Assembly (NCBI GenBank): GCA_949286445.1
Contig: CASECL010000060.1
Location: 1-16,378, forward strand
DNA from: an uncultured bacterium
GTDB lineage: Bacteria > Verrucomicrobiota > Lentisphaeria > Victivallales > Victivallaceae
Direction: 5' to 3'
DNA length: 16,378 nucleotides
Of the stretch, positions 7,084-14,086 are shown piece by piece; the stretch's first letter is position 1, and the number at the start of each line of letters is the position of its first letter. A program made the position numbers and the translations under genes. The notes beneath the pieces were generated by a model. That model made no database searches, was not told the origin of the DNA, and saw only the letters and a list, made by a program, of their open reading frames with translations.

Positions 7084-7959
7084 ATGAAAAGCATGACCGG
7101 TTTTGGAAAAGGACAGGCTGATTTTTCCGGCGGCATGTTCAGCATTGAGATATCTTCGGTAAACCGGAAACAGCTGGAAGTACGGCTTTCACTGGGAAGT
7201 GAATTTTCCGCCTGGGAAATGGAGACGCGTTCCGTGGTGTCCAAAGTTATTTCCCGTGGAGCGGTTTCTGTGCGGGTTAATTTCATGCCCTCCGGCAGCG
7301 AGGCCGGAATGCAGATAAATGAAGCTCTGTTAAATCATTTGATCAAAGAAGCTGACCGTTTGCAGAAGGCTTTCCCTGGAAATGGGGGAAAATTTGAGCT
7401 TTCAAACCTTTTTCTGGTACCGGGAGTGGTGGAACGGGTTTCGCCGGATACGGATGAAAAGGAGCCGAGAGAGGCCTTTTTCCGGGCATTGAATTCGGCT
7501 CTGGATAACTTTGATGCCATGCGCCGGGTTGAGGGTGAGGCTTTGCGCAAAGATATTTCCGGCAGATTGAAAAATCTGCGTGATGCAGTTGAGAAAATCC
7601 GCCCGCTGGCCGGAAAGTCCGCCGGCGAACAGAAGAAACGTTTGCTGGAGAAATTGAATTCCGCCGGATTGATGACCTCCGGAGATGATGAACGACTGCT
7701 TAAAGAGGTGGTAATTTATTTGGACAAGGCGGATTTTACCGAGGAGTTGACCCGTTTGGACAGCCATTTCCTGCAGTTTGAGAAATTTTTGGTTCTGGAT
7801 ACTCCGACGGGCAGAAGCATGGATTTTCTGGTGCAGGAGATGTTCCGGGAAATAAACACCCTGGGTAATAAGGCCGGAGATGCCGAGATCAGTAAACAGG
7901 TGGTTTTTTTCAAGACTGAACTGGAAAAAATACGCGAACAGATCCAGAATATTGAGTAG
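7084..7959 (+). CDS. yicC: YicC/YloC family endoribonuclease
   Basis: The 291-residue protein matches YicC in length and at both ends. It begins MKSMTGFGKG, with FSIEISSVNRKQLEVRLSL soon after, and ends GNKAGDAEISKQVVFFKTELEKIREQIQNIE-like, the signature of the C-terminal DUF1732 segment. The family has been reported to have endoribonuclease activity and to influence small-RNA stability; extension to this protein is inference. The middle (about 150-200) is charged and helical. The start is 62 nt after the lipoprotein stop; only an imperfect AGGA lies upstream, though the conserved N-terminus fixes the start. In many bacteria yicC neighbours gmk and rpoZ, but here cysE follows 92 nt later. Confidence 0.92.
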   Translation: MKSMTGFGKGQADFSGGMFSIEISSVNRKQLEVRLSLGSEFSAWEMETRSVVSKVISRGAVSVRVNFMPSGSEAGMQINEALLNHLIKEADRLQKAFPGNGGKFELSNLFLVPGVVERVSPDTDEKEPREAFFRALNSALDNFDAMRRVEGEALRKDISGRLKNLRDAVEKIRPLAGKSAGEQKKRLLEKLNSAGLMTSGDDERLLKEVVIYLDKADFTEELTRLDSHFLQFEKFLVLDTPTGRSMDFLVQEMFREINTLGNKAGDAEISKQVVFFKTELEKIREQIQNIE

Positions 7960-7993
7960 ATACAATCCGTTGTTTTTGGAGTAACGTCTGTTA

Positions 7994-8028
7994 TTTTCTG
8001 TATGCGGCGGTCGTCAGCAGGCAGAAAA
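7994..8028. other. Imperfect stem-loop in the yicC-cysE gap
   Basis: TTTTCTG (7994-8000) and CAGAAAA (8022-8028) pair, and TGC (8003-8005) with GCA (8017-8019) continues the stem after a 2-by-2 internal loop. It lies 34 nt after the yicC stop and 23 nt before cysE. No T-run follows it, so it is more likely a leader or processing structure than a terminator. It could also be chance. Confidence 0.25.
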
Positions 8029-8051
8029 AAGCAAAAGAGAAACGGTTTTTT

Positions 8052-8987
8052 ATGAATAAAAATATTGAAGAACTTGCAGAAAAGCTGGGAGAATCCTACC
8101 GTGACCGGATCGGGGTAAATCATGATTCCGGAGCGAATGTGCTTCCCCGCCGTGAGGAGGCATTGAAAGGGCTTCATATTCTTCTGGCACTGATTTTCCC
8201 CGGGTTTGACTCCGGGATGGTAAAAACCCCGAAACAGCTGCTTTATGAAGCCAATACGGTTTTTTCTGATCTGATAGAGCGGGCGCTCCGGCATACCTGT
8301 CCGGACAAAAGCAATTGCGAAAACTGCAACGTCAAAGAGAAAAGCAGTGCCGCAGTCAATGATCTGCTTCAGAGCCTGTATGATATAAGAGAAACTATGA
8401 AGCTGGATGTGGCGGCGGCTTATGCCGGAGATCCGGCGGCCAAAAGTTACGAAGAGATAATTTTTTCCTATCCCGGTATCCGGGCGATAACCATACAGCG
8501 TCTGGCGCATGTGCTTTATCTGCATGATACGCCGTTGATTCCCCGTCTGATGACGGAGTATGCCCATACCAATACGGGTATTGACATTCATCCCGGGGCA
8601 AAACTGGGCCGCGGGGTGTTTATTGACCACGGGACGGGGGTGGTGATCGGCGAGACCGCATGCATCGGAGATAATGTACGGATTTATCAGGGGGTGACAT
8701 TGGGTGCATTGTCATTTCCCAAAGATGCCTGCGGCATATTGGTCAAAGGGTGCAAACGCCACCCCACGGTGGAGGACGAGGTGGTAATTTACTCCGGAGC
8801 TACGATTTTGGGCGATATTACCATCGGCCGGAAATGCGTTATCGGCGGCAATGTCTGGTTGACCGAAGATTTGCCGGCCGGAACGAAAATAACCGCCAAT
8901 CCCCCGGAAATGAAACGGAAATTTTCTGAACACGCGAAACCCTGCGGCAAGCCCTGCGGTAAATCATGTCAAAAATATACGTCATAG
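8052..8987 (+). CDS. cysE: Serine O-acetyltransferase with two cysteine clusters
   Basis: The enzyme transfers acetyl from acetyl-CoA to serine, making O-acetylserine for cysteine synthesis. The helical N-terminal part covers about 1-160. The left-handed beta-helix follows with GIDIHPGAKLGRGVFIDHGTG, VVIGETACIGDNVRIYQGVT and a second hexapeptide stretch (PTVEDEVVIYSGATILGD). The active-site Asp-His pair is in FIDHGTG. Two additions stand out: Cys83, Cys89 and Cys92 (CPDKSNCENC) in the helical domain, and Cys298, Cys302 and Cys306 in a KPCG-repeat tail. The tail ends in Ser, not the Ile that docks into cysteine synthase in classical CysE. The ribosome binding site is weak. The last 22 nt overlap holA in another frame. 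The length of 311 is in the EpsC-like range. Confidence 0.93.
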   Translation: MNKNIEELAEKLGESYRDRIGVNHDSGANVLPRREEALKGLHILLALIFPGFDSGMVKTPKQLLYEANTVFSDLIERALRHTCPDKSNCENCNVKEKSSAAVNDLLQSLYDIRETMKLDVAAAYAGDPAAKSYEEIIFSYPGIRAITIQRLAHVLYLHDTPLIPRLMTEYAHTNTGIDIHPGAKLGRGVFIDHGTGVVIGETACIGDNVRIYQGVTLGALSFPKDACGILVKGCKRHPTVEDEVVIYSGATILGDITIGRKCVIGGNVWLTEDLPAGTKITANPPEMKRKFSEHAKPCGKPCGKSCQKYTS

Positions 8988-10027
8988 GCGGATCAGACAA
9001 TTTTGCGGTAAAAGAGAGAGCCAAACAACTTCTGATTGAGCTCGCAGGGGAGGATTATGCTGAAAATCCGGCGGTGGAGATTATTGACGGAGATGCAGAA
9101 AATGCGGAAAAAGTTTTTGTCTCTCTGCTCTCTTCCCTGCGTACGCCGCCGTTTCTTGAGCCGAGAAAGATTGTTTATTTAAGAAATTTCGCCTATTTTT
9201 CTTCGCTGTCCGATGAAAATCCTGCTGCGGCGGCACTGCTGGAGCTGCTGCTTTCACCGCTGCCGGAAGAGGTGGATCTGGTTATTGAGGCTGCTGAAAT
9301 TGATCAGCGTTCCGCCGCGGCGAAAAAATTGAAAAAGGCCGTTTCCAGCTGGGAAATATTCACTGCCGCCAAAAGTACCGACCGTGACTTTGAGGAGTCC
9401 CGCCGGGAGGTGATGAATGAAATGCTTTCTGCCCGGGGCAAAAAAATAGACCGTGATGCTTCACAGTACCTGCTTGATGTGGTTGGCGGCGACTCCGGCA
9501 ACTGGCGGAACGAATTGGAGAAACTTATTACCAGCGTAGGCGGGGCAGATACGATCACTCTGGCTGACGCTGAGGCAGTGGCCAGCCGTACACCGGAGGC
9601 CGTCAGCTGGGCGTTGAATTCCGCGGTAACCGGCGGTGACCGGGAGGGTGCATTAATTCTGCTGGATCAGCTTTTGCGCCAGAATGAACCGGCAATAAGA
9701 ATTGCCGCCATGCTGTCCAATGAATATCAGCGGCTGATTCAAACCCGGGCGGCGATGAAAAAGTTGAATATATCCCGGGTAAATCCGCGTACTTTCGATA
9801 ATATCCCTGCTGAGGTGAAAGCGGCAAATCCCGATAATTTACTGCTGAAAATGCATCCCTACCGCGCTTTTAAGGTTTGCGAAAGCGCAATGCGTATTCC
9901 TGAAACGGTTCTTCCGGAAAAAATCGCGGCAATAACCCGATGTTACATTGCCCTGGTAAGTTCAGGAGGTGATGAACAGATGCTGCTGGAAAACCTGATT
10001 ATTAAATTAACGGAAAAAAGCAAGTGA
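8966..10027 (+). CDS. holA: DNA polymerase III subunit delta
   Basis: Delta is the clamp-loader subunit that opens the beta sliding clamp. The 353 residues fit the family. The protein begins MSKIYVIGGSDNFAVKERAKQLL, the usual first strand and degenerate nucleotide-binding region. PPFLEPRKIVYLRNF near 60 and EEVDLVIEA near 97 match the delta N-terminal domain. RNELEKLITSVG and ITLADAEAVASRTPEA near 175-215 mark the AAA+ lid. ILLDQLLRQNEPAIRIAAMLSNEYQRLIQ and the HPYRAFKV segment match the C-terminal collar domain. The start lies inside the end of cysE (22-nt overlap) and the stop overlaps the next start, so all three genes are probably translationally coupled. No lptE, a common neighbour of holA elsewhere, is present. 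Confidence 0.9.
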   Translation: MSKIYVIGGSDNFAVKERAKQLLIELAGEDYAENPAVEIIDGDAENAEKVFVSLLSSLRTPPFLEPRKIVYLRNFAYFSSLSDENPAAAALLELLLSPLPEEVDLVIEAAEIDQRSAAAKKLKKAVSSWEIFTAAKSTDRDFEESRREVMNEMLSARGKKIDRDASQYLLDVVGGDSGNWRNELEKLITSVGGADTITLADAEAVASRTPEAVSWALNSAVTGGDREGALILLDQLLRQNEPAIRIAAMLSNEYQRLIQTRAAMKKLNISRVNPRTFDNIPAEVKAANPDNLLLKMHPYRAFKVCESAMRIPETVLPEKIAAITRCYIALVSSGGDEQMLLENLIIKLTEKSK

Positions 10028-12075
10028 ATAATATCCGGACGCTGCTGTTGTCATCATTTGCCGCGCTTGCAATTGTTATGCTGTGCGGCTGTGCTGTGCC
10101 GGAGAAAATGAAGATTCAAACCAATGGAGAGCCGGGTGAAATGAAAAATCAAGAGTTGAATTTGCCGGGGAAAGTTCAGAAAAGCGAATATTTCGGCTGC
10201 GCAAGATATGATTTCAAACTTGATGGAGTTGACTCGATAGTAGTCTGCCCCGAACGTCCGCTGCCGGGGAAAAAGTGGGCTTGGCGTGCCCGGTTCTGGG
10301 GACATGAAAATCAGCTGGATCAGGCTTTGCTGAAAGCTGGATTCTACCTGGTTTATACGGATGTGGTTGATCTTTACGGCAGCCCGGAGGCGGTGAAACG
10401 CTGGGATAATTTTTACCGTTTGCTGACAGGGAATAATAATTTTGATCCGCGCCCGGCACTCTTCGGTATGAGCCGGGGGGGATTGATCGTTTACAACTGG
10501 GCGGCCGTTAATCCGGATAAGGTGTGCGCTATCTATGCTGACGCTCCGGTTTGTGATTTTGAAAGCTGGCCGGGGGGCAAAGGCCGCGGTAGCGGGTCGG
10601 CAGAAGATTATAAAAAATGCCTGAAAGCATACGGTTTGACCGGAAAGCAGGCGGAAGCCTATTCCAGGCAGCCCTGGCAGAATATCAAGGCTCCGGCCGC
10701 AGCCGGAGTGCCGGTTCTCCATATCGCGGGCGGTGCGGATGAGGTGGTGCCGCTGGAGGAAAACAGCTTGAAGCTGATTGAAAATTACCGGAAAGCAGGC
10801 GGAAATGCCCGGCTGATAAACAAAGTTTCCTGCGGTCATCATCCCCATTGCCTGAAAGATCCGGCGTTGATTGTGGACTTCTTCCTGGCTTATGCGGCCG
10901 GAGAAAATACTTTTATCCACCGCAGAGGTGGATTGAAAAATTCACAGCGGGTGTTTGAAAAGGAAAAGCAGGGCAGGGTAGCCTTTCTGGGGGGATCAAT
11001 TACCGAAATGAACGGCTATTCTGCTTTGGTGGAAAAGGAATTGCAAAGAATTTTCCCCCAATGCAAATTTGATTTTATTAATGCCGGAATCGGTTCGACC
11101 TGTTCTGATACCGGGGCATTCCGGATGGGAAAAGAGGTCCTGCACCGGGGCCGGGTGGATCTGCTGTTTGTCGAGTTTGCAGTAAATGACAATCAGGACG
11201 GCAACTTTGATTTTGACCGCTCCGCCCGGGCGATGGAGGGGATTGTACGGCAGGCGAAAAAGCATAACCCATTGATAGATATCGTTTTCCTCTATACGGT
11301 AAATGAAGCGTATCTGGATGCTTACAATGCCGGAGTAAGACAGAAAAAAGCCGGGCGTTATCACTTTGAAGCAGAATATGACAATAATTCGTTCAAAGTT
11401 CTGCTGCCGCTTCAGAGTTCGGCGCATGAAAAAGTGGCGGAATATTATCAGCTGCCATCGGTTTGTTTTGCCGGCGAAGTGGCGCGCCGGATGGCGCACG
11501 GGGAATTCTCCTGGCGTAAATTCGGCGGTGTGCATCCGGCACCATTCGGGGCGGCAATCTATGGCGAAATGGCAGGCTGTCTGCTCCGGGGAGCGTATGC
11601 CGGTAAAGCCGGTTCACGTCCGGCCGCAACGCATCTGCCGGAGAGCCGGGACAAGTTTTCGCTTGAAAATGTTAAACTCATTTCCTTTGACCGGGTGACC
11701 GGAGACGGAAACTGGAATATTTCAGTACCGGAATGGGAAAAAATCCCCGGTCAGAAACGCGCCCGCTTTACCGGAGAAAGAGTGCTTCACAGCGAAAAGG
11801 CAGGAGCGGTGTTGAAATTTGATTTTGAGGGAACCGGAGCCGGATTTTTTCAGACCGCAGGCCCAGATGCCGGAGCCGTGGAGGTGAGTGTTGACGGCGG
11901 TGAAGCCAGAAAAATAGAACTGGCAGTAAATGATTACTCCAAAGGTTTGCATTACCCCTGTTCCATTCAGTTGTGCAGCGGATTGGAGAAGGGCAGACAT
12001 CAGGTGGAAATAAAACTCCTGCCCGGTAAAAACGGCGGTACTGCGGCACGGATATTTTACTTCGTTCAGTTCTGA
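10024..12075 (+). CDS. Lipoprotein with fused alpha/beta-hydrolase and SGNH esterase domains
   Basis: The 683-residue protein starts at GTG, overlapping the holA stop (GTGA). This start gives a clean lipoprotein signal ending MLCGC, with Cys23 the lipidated residue. Domain 1 (about 55-300) is an alpha/beta hydrolase: nucleophile elbow GMSRGG (Ser150), GGADEVVP (Asp239) and GHHPH (His272/His273). Domain 2 (about 315-530) is SGNH: FLGGSIT (Ser325), NAGIGST (Gly355), EFAVND (Asn388) and GGVHP (His504). The Asp expected three residues before His504 is Gly501. A C-terminal beta-rich part (about 545-683) with AGPDAGAVEVSVDGG resembles the jelly rolls attached to SGNH esterases. Each domain should hydrolyse esters, plausibly acyl groups on polysaccharides at the cell surface; the substrates are inferred, not shown. 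Confidence 0.83.
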   Translation: MNNIRTLLLSSFAALAIVMLCGCAVPEKMKIQTNGEPGEMKNQELNLPGKVQKSEYFGCARYDFKLDGVDSIVVCPERPLPGKKWAWRARFWGHENQLDQALLKAGFYLVYTDVVDLYGSPEAVKRWDNFYRLLTGNNNFDPRPALFGMSRGGLIVYNWAAVNPDKVCAIYADAPVCDFESWPGGKGRGSGSAEDYKKCLKAYGLTGKQAEAYSRQPWQNIKAPAAAGVPVLHIAGGADEVVPLEENSLKLIENYRKAGGNARLINKVSCGHHPHCLKDPALIVDFFLAYAAGENTFIHRRGGLKNSQRVFEKEKQGRVAFLGGSITEMNGYSALVEKELQRIFPQCKFDFINAGIGSTCSDTGAFRMGKEVLHRGRVDLLFVEFAVNDNQDGNFDFDRSARAMEGIVRQAKKHNPLIDIVFLYTVNEAYLDAYNAGVRQKKAGRYHFEAEYDNNSFKVLLPLQSSAHEKVAEYYQLPSVCFAGEVARRMAHGEFSWRKFGGVHPAPFGAAIYGEMAGCLLRGAYAGKAGSRPAATHLPESRDKFSLENVKLISFDRVTGDGNWNISVPEWEKIPGQKRARFTGERVLHSEKAGAVLKFDFEGTGAGFFQTAGPDAGAVEVSVDGGEARKIELAVNDYSKGLHYPCSIQLCSGLEKGRHQVEIKLLPGKNGGTAARIFYFVQF

Positions 12076-12240
12076 CCGTGTAATATCACAGTATAATTAA
12101 CAGTCATTACCGGCGGACCGCATCTTGAAAACGGCATTTATCCGTGTGTTCTCTCCCCGTATTCTGCCATTTAAATTTCCGGGATGAAGCCGCCGGTTTA
12201 ATGTTTTTTCCTTTCATTCCGTTTCATGCGCCGATTGCTT

Positions 12241-12326
12241 CCGCCGGAAAATGAAAATAAAATTCCTGCAGATCAGAAATCTCTGATTGCAGAGAATTTA
12301 CCGTCCGGCGGTTTTCTGTTTTTATT
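12241..12326 (+). terminator. Large compound stem-loop with T-tract; terminator or small RNA
   Basis: CCGCCGGA (12241-12248) pairs with TCCGGCGG (12304-12311). Inside it, AAATTC-CTGCA (12260-12270) and ATCAG (12272-12276) pair with CTGAT-TGCAG (12283-12292) and GAATTT (12294-12299) around a 6-nt loop, 16 pairs in all with one bulged base on each side. TTTTCTGTTTTTATT follows at 12312-12326, so on the plus strand it has the form of an intrinsic terminator. It lies 165 nt after the esterase stop and is larger than a simple terminator needs to be, so an independent structured RNA or a short repeat element is possible. Confidence 0.5.
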
Positions 12327-12376
12327 GCTTTAAAACAGATATTTTTGAGGTGCGTTAAAACGATGTTTTTTCGCAT

Positions 12377-12420
12377 CAGCCCGTCTTCCGGATGGCTTGT
12401 TTTCCCCCGGAGACAGGCTG
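12377..12420. other. Second convergent-gap hairpin
   Basis: CAGCCCGTCTTCCGG (12377-12391) pairs with CCGGAGACAGGCTG (12407-12420), with one mismatch or wobble and one bulged base. The stem is about 13-14 bp and the loop 15 nt. It stands 30 nt past the GH4 stop on the minus strand, where a terminator belongs, but no T-tract follows in either direction. It could protect the GH4 transcript end. Confidence 0.4.
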
Positions 12421-12450
12421 AATAAATGTGGTAATATCTTGTGCTTCAGC

Positions 12451-13782
12451 TCAGAATTTCAGGCTTTTCATGTAGGGAATATATTTTTTATTGGCGGCAA
12501 GCATTTCCAGGGTCATCTCTTTAATCTCCGCCAGCGAGAGCACCGCACTGGTCAGCGGGTCAAAGCAGACTGCCTGATAGATCCGCTTCGGGTCTCCGGT
12601 GAACATTCCCTCAATTGCCATTTCTTCGCAGCTGGCACTGGTATTTACCAGCGTGGCCAGCTGGGGCGGCAGAGAGCCGACCCGGACGGCCTCAATGCCA
12701 TTTTTGGAGGCGAAAGTAGGTACTTCAACACAGCAGCCGTACGGCAGGTTGTCGATAATGCCGAAATTGCGTACATTGCCGTTAAAGGGGAAAATCGTGT
12801 TGTCGCCGAATACCGCGTTGAAAATGTAAGAGGCGTACTCTTTGCCCCGGGTAAGATCAATTTTCTTGGCCATCTCCTTTTTGGTCAATGACCGCCAGTT
12901 TCTCGCCCGTGAAGCATAATCATTGAGAATATAAGCGTATGCGCCCGGATTCCAGTTGGTGCCGTGGGTGCAGTATTTTTCGATCAAATCCGGGCGTTTT
13001 CTGAACCAGGCATTGTATTCACTGTTATGGCCGCTGGATTCGGTAACGTAATAGTCCAGTGCCAGGAACATTTCATTGCGGACCTGTTCGGCATTGTAAA
13101 TTTCCTCACGGGTGGTTATGGCCTTGCGGATTTTGGGGTAGGCGTCTTTGCCCTTGACCTTGAAGTCAAGATAAAATGCCTGATGGTTGATTCCGGCGCA
13201 GGTGTAGATAACATCCTTCATGTCCGCCTTGATCCAGTTGGCCAGCATCTCTGCGGTGCCCTGAACGCTGTGGCAAAGTCCGGTGATGTTCAATTCCGGA
13301 TATTTTTCCTGCATGCCGCGGCAGAGCATGGCCATGGGGTTGGTATAGTTGAGCACCACAGCATGGGGGCAGAGTTCTTTAACATCCTTGCAGATATCGA
13401 GCATCACCGGCAATGTGCGCATGGCGCGGAAAATGCCGGAGGGTCCCCGGGTATCGCCCACATTGATATCCACGTTGTATTTTTTGGGAATTTCAATGTC
13501 GGTACGGAAAATTTTATATCCGCCCTGAAGAATGGTAATCACCACTCCGTCCGCATCTTTGAGTGCTTCACGGCGGTCTTTGGTGACCTGGACTTTGGCG
13601 GGATATTTACCTTCGGCGACAATGTTGTCAACCGCGGTTTTGATAAAAGAGAGTCTTTCATCATCAATATCCATCAACGCCAGCGTGGCGTCCCGCAGTG
13701 CGGGAAATGAGAGAATATCTTTGACCAGTCCCCGGGTAAAACCGAAACTTCCGGCACCGATGAATGCGATTTTTTTAGCCAT
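12451..13782 (-). CDS. Glycoside hydrolase family 4, alpha-galactosidase (MelA-like)
   Basis: GH4 enzymes cleave glycosides by NAD+-dependent oxidation and elimination with a divalent metal such as Mn2+. The 443-residue protein has the Rossmann start KIAFIGAGSFGFTRGLVKDIL (Gly-rich loop about 9-14), LMDID near 37-41 and NYTNPM at 145-150. Cys170 (GLCHSVQGTAEML) and His200 (CAGINH) are the expected metal ligands. TESSGHNSEYNAWF (247-260) resembles the E. coli MelA segment. GLCHSVQGTAE and CAGINH are very close to MelA, so alpha-galactosidase is the best call. DTRGPSGIFRAMRT also resembles alpha-glucosidase/galacturonidase-type GH4 members, so substrate is not certain. No transporter or regulator gene is adjacent. 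AAGGA lies 9 nt before the ATG. No signal peptide: cytoplasmic. Confidence 0.87.
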   Translation of the reverse strand: MAKKIAFIGAGSFGFTRGLVKDILSFPALRDATLALMDIDDERLSFIKTAVDNIVAEGKYPAKVQVTKDRREALKDADGVVITILQGGYKIFRTDIEIPKKYNVDINVGDTRGPSGIFRAMRTLPVMLDICKDVKELCPHAVVLNYTNPMAMLCRGMQEKYPELNITGLCHSVQGTAEMLANWIKADMKDVIYTCAGINHQAFYLDFKVKGKDAYPKIRKAITTREEIYNAEQVRNEMFLALDYYVTESSGHNSEYNAWFRKRPDLIEKYCTHGTNWNPGAYAYILNDYASRARNWRSLTKKEMAKKIDLTRGKEYASYIFNAVFGDNTIFPFNGNVRNFGIIDNLPYGCCVEVPTFASKNGIEAVRVGSLPPQLATLVNTSASCEEMAIEGMFTGDPKRIYQAVCFDPLTSAVLSLAEIKEMTLEMLAANKKYIPYMKSLKF

Positions 13783-13807
13783 TTTGACATATCCTTTTTG
13801 ATTGTGG

Positions 13808-13864
13808 TTTCTGCCGCATCTGTATATAATATAAAGTAATAAAAATATTTGTCTATGGCAGAAA
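13808..13864. promoter_or_regulatory. Inverted 8-bp repeat flanking the GH4 leader
   Basis: TTTCTGCC (13808-13815) and GGCAGAAA (13857-13864) are perfect inverted copies separated by 41 very AT-rich bases. One copy is near the predicted transcription start and the other 26 nt before the ATG. They could pair in the mRNA leader to close a large loop, or bind a dimeric factor. Confidence 0.35.
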
Positions 13865-13866
13865 TG

Positions 13867-13880
13867 TGCTATTTATAGCA
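13867..13880. promoter_or_regulatory. Palindrome overlapping the GH4 -10 box (possible operator)
   Basis: TGCTAT and ATAGCA form perfect 6-bp arms around two bases. Outer AAAT/ATTT extends the symmetry on both sides with a small offset. It covers the -10 box and is placed where a repressor would block the promoter. No regulator gene lies nearby, so the factor cannot be named. Confidence 0.4.
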
Positions 13881-13901
13881 TTTTTGTGCGGTTTTTGTCA
13901 A
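13872..13901 (-). promoter_or_regulatory. Sigma70-type promoter of the GH4 gene
   Basis: Read on the minus strand, TTGACA (13901-13896) is a perfect -35 box. After 18 nt comes TATAAA (13877-13872), a 5/6 match to the -10 box. Transcription would start near 13865, giving an untranslated leader of about 80 nt. It is the best promoter match I found in the window. Confidence 0.65.
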
Positions 13902-13993
13902 AGTTGAATGCCGCAGAAAAAAACGTTTGTTTCCGTTTGGAATATGCCTGCTGATGGTAAATTTTTATTTTCATACTCCGGAATGCAGGCTGG

Positions 13994-14032
13994 AAAAATA
14001 AAAAATCCTGCCGTCAGCGGCGGCGACAGGAT
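13994..14032 (-). terminator. Intrinsic terminator of rnr
   Basis: On the minus strand ATCCTG (14032-14027) pairs with CAGGAT (14010-14005), with an inner CCG/CGG pairing after a 3-nt bulge. A T-rich tract, five T, A, five T with neighbours, follows at 14004-13994. It stands 54 nt after the rnr stop, and the GH4 promoter lies downstream of it, so the two genes form separate transcription units. Confidence 0.7.
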
Positions 14033-14086
14033 GGTAAATATCATGCTTTTGAATTATGAAAATATTGCGGATATTTTTTACTTTGA

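Larger units (their letters stand above)
12076..12450. other. 375-nt convergent intergenic region
   Basis: This gap separates the plus-strand esterase operon from the minus-strand GH4 gene. No protein-coding frame is credible here. It holds a complex stem-loop (12241-12326), a second hairpin (12377-12420) and four copies of CCGGCGG or its complement. The first 120 nt are AT-rich and show nothing I recognise. Confidence 0.7.
13783..14086. other. 304-nt gap between rnr and the GH4 gene
   Basis: It contains the rnr terminator (13994-14032) and the GH4 promoter, palindrome and inverted repeat (13808-13901). Between these, 13902-13993 shows nothing I can assign. The plus-strand frame from 13908 is not credible as a gene because it runs into the 3' end of rnr and has no known features. 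Confidence 0.6.

Noticed and set aside
7716..8630. A 304-codon minus-strand frame across yicC and cysE
   Set aside because: It lies opposite two recognised genes and its product looks like antisense translation.
12397..12891. A 164-codon plus-strand frame opposite the GH4 3' end
   Set aside because: The GH4 gene on the other strand has conserved catalytic motifs; this frame has none.
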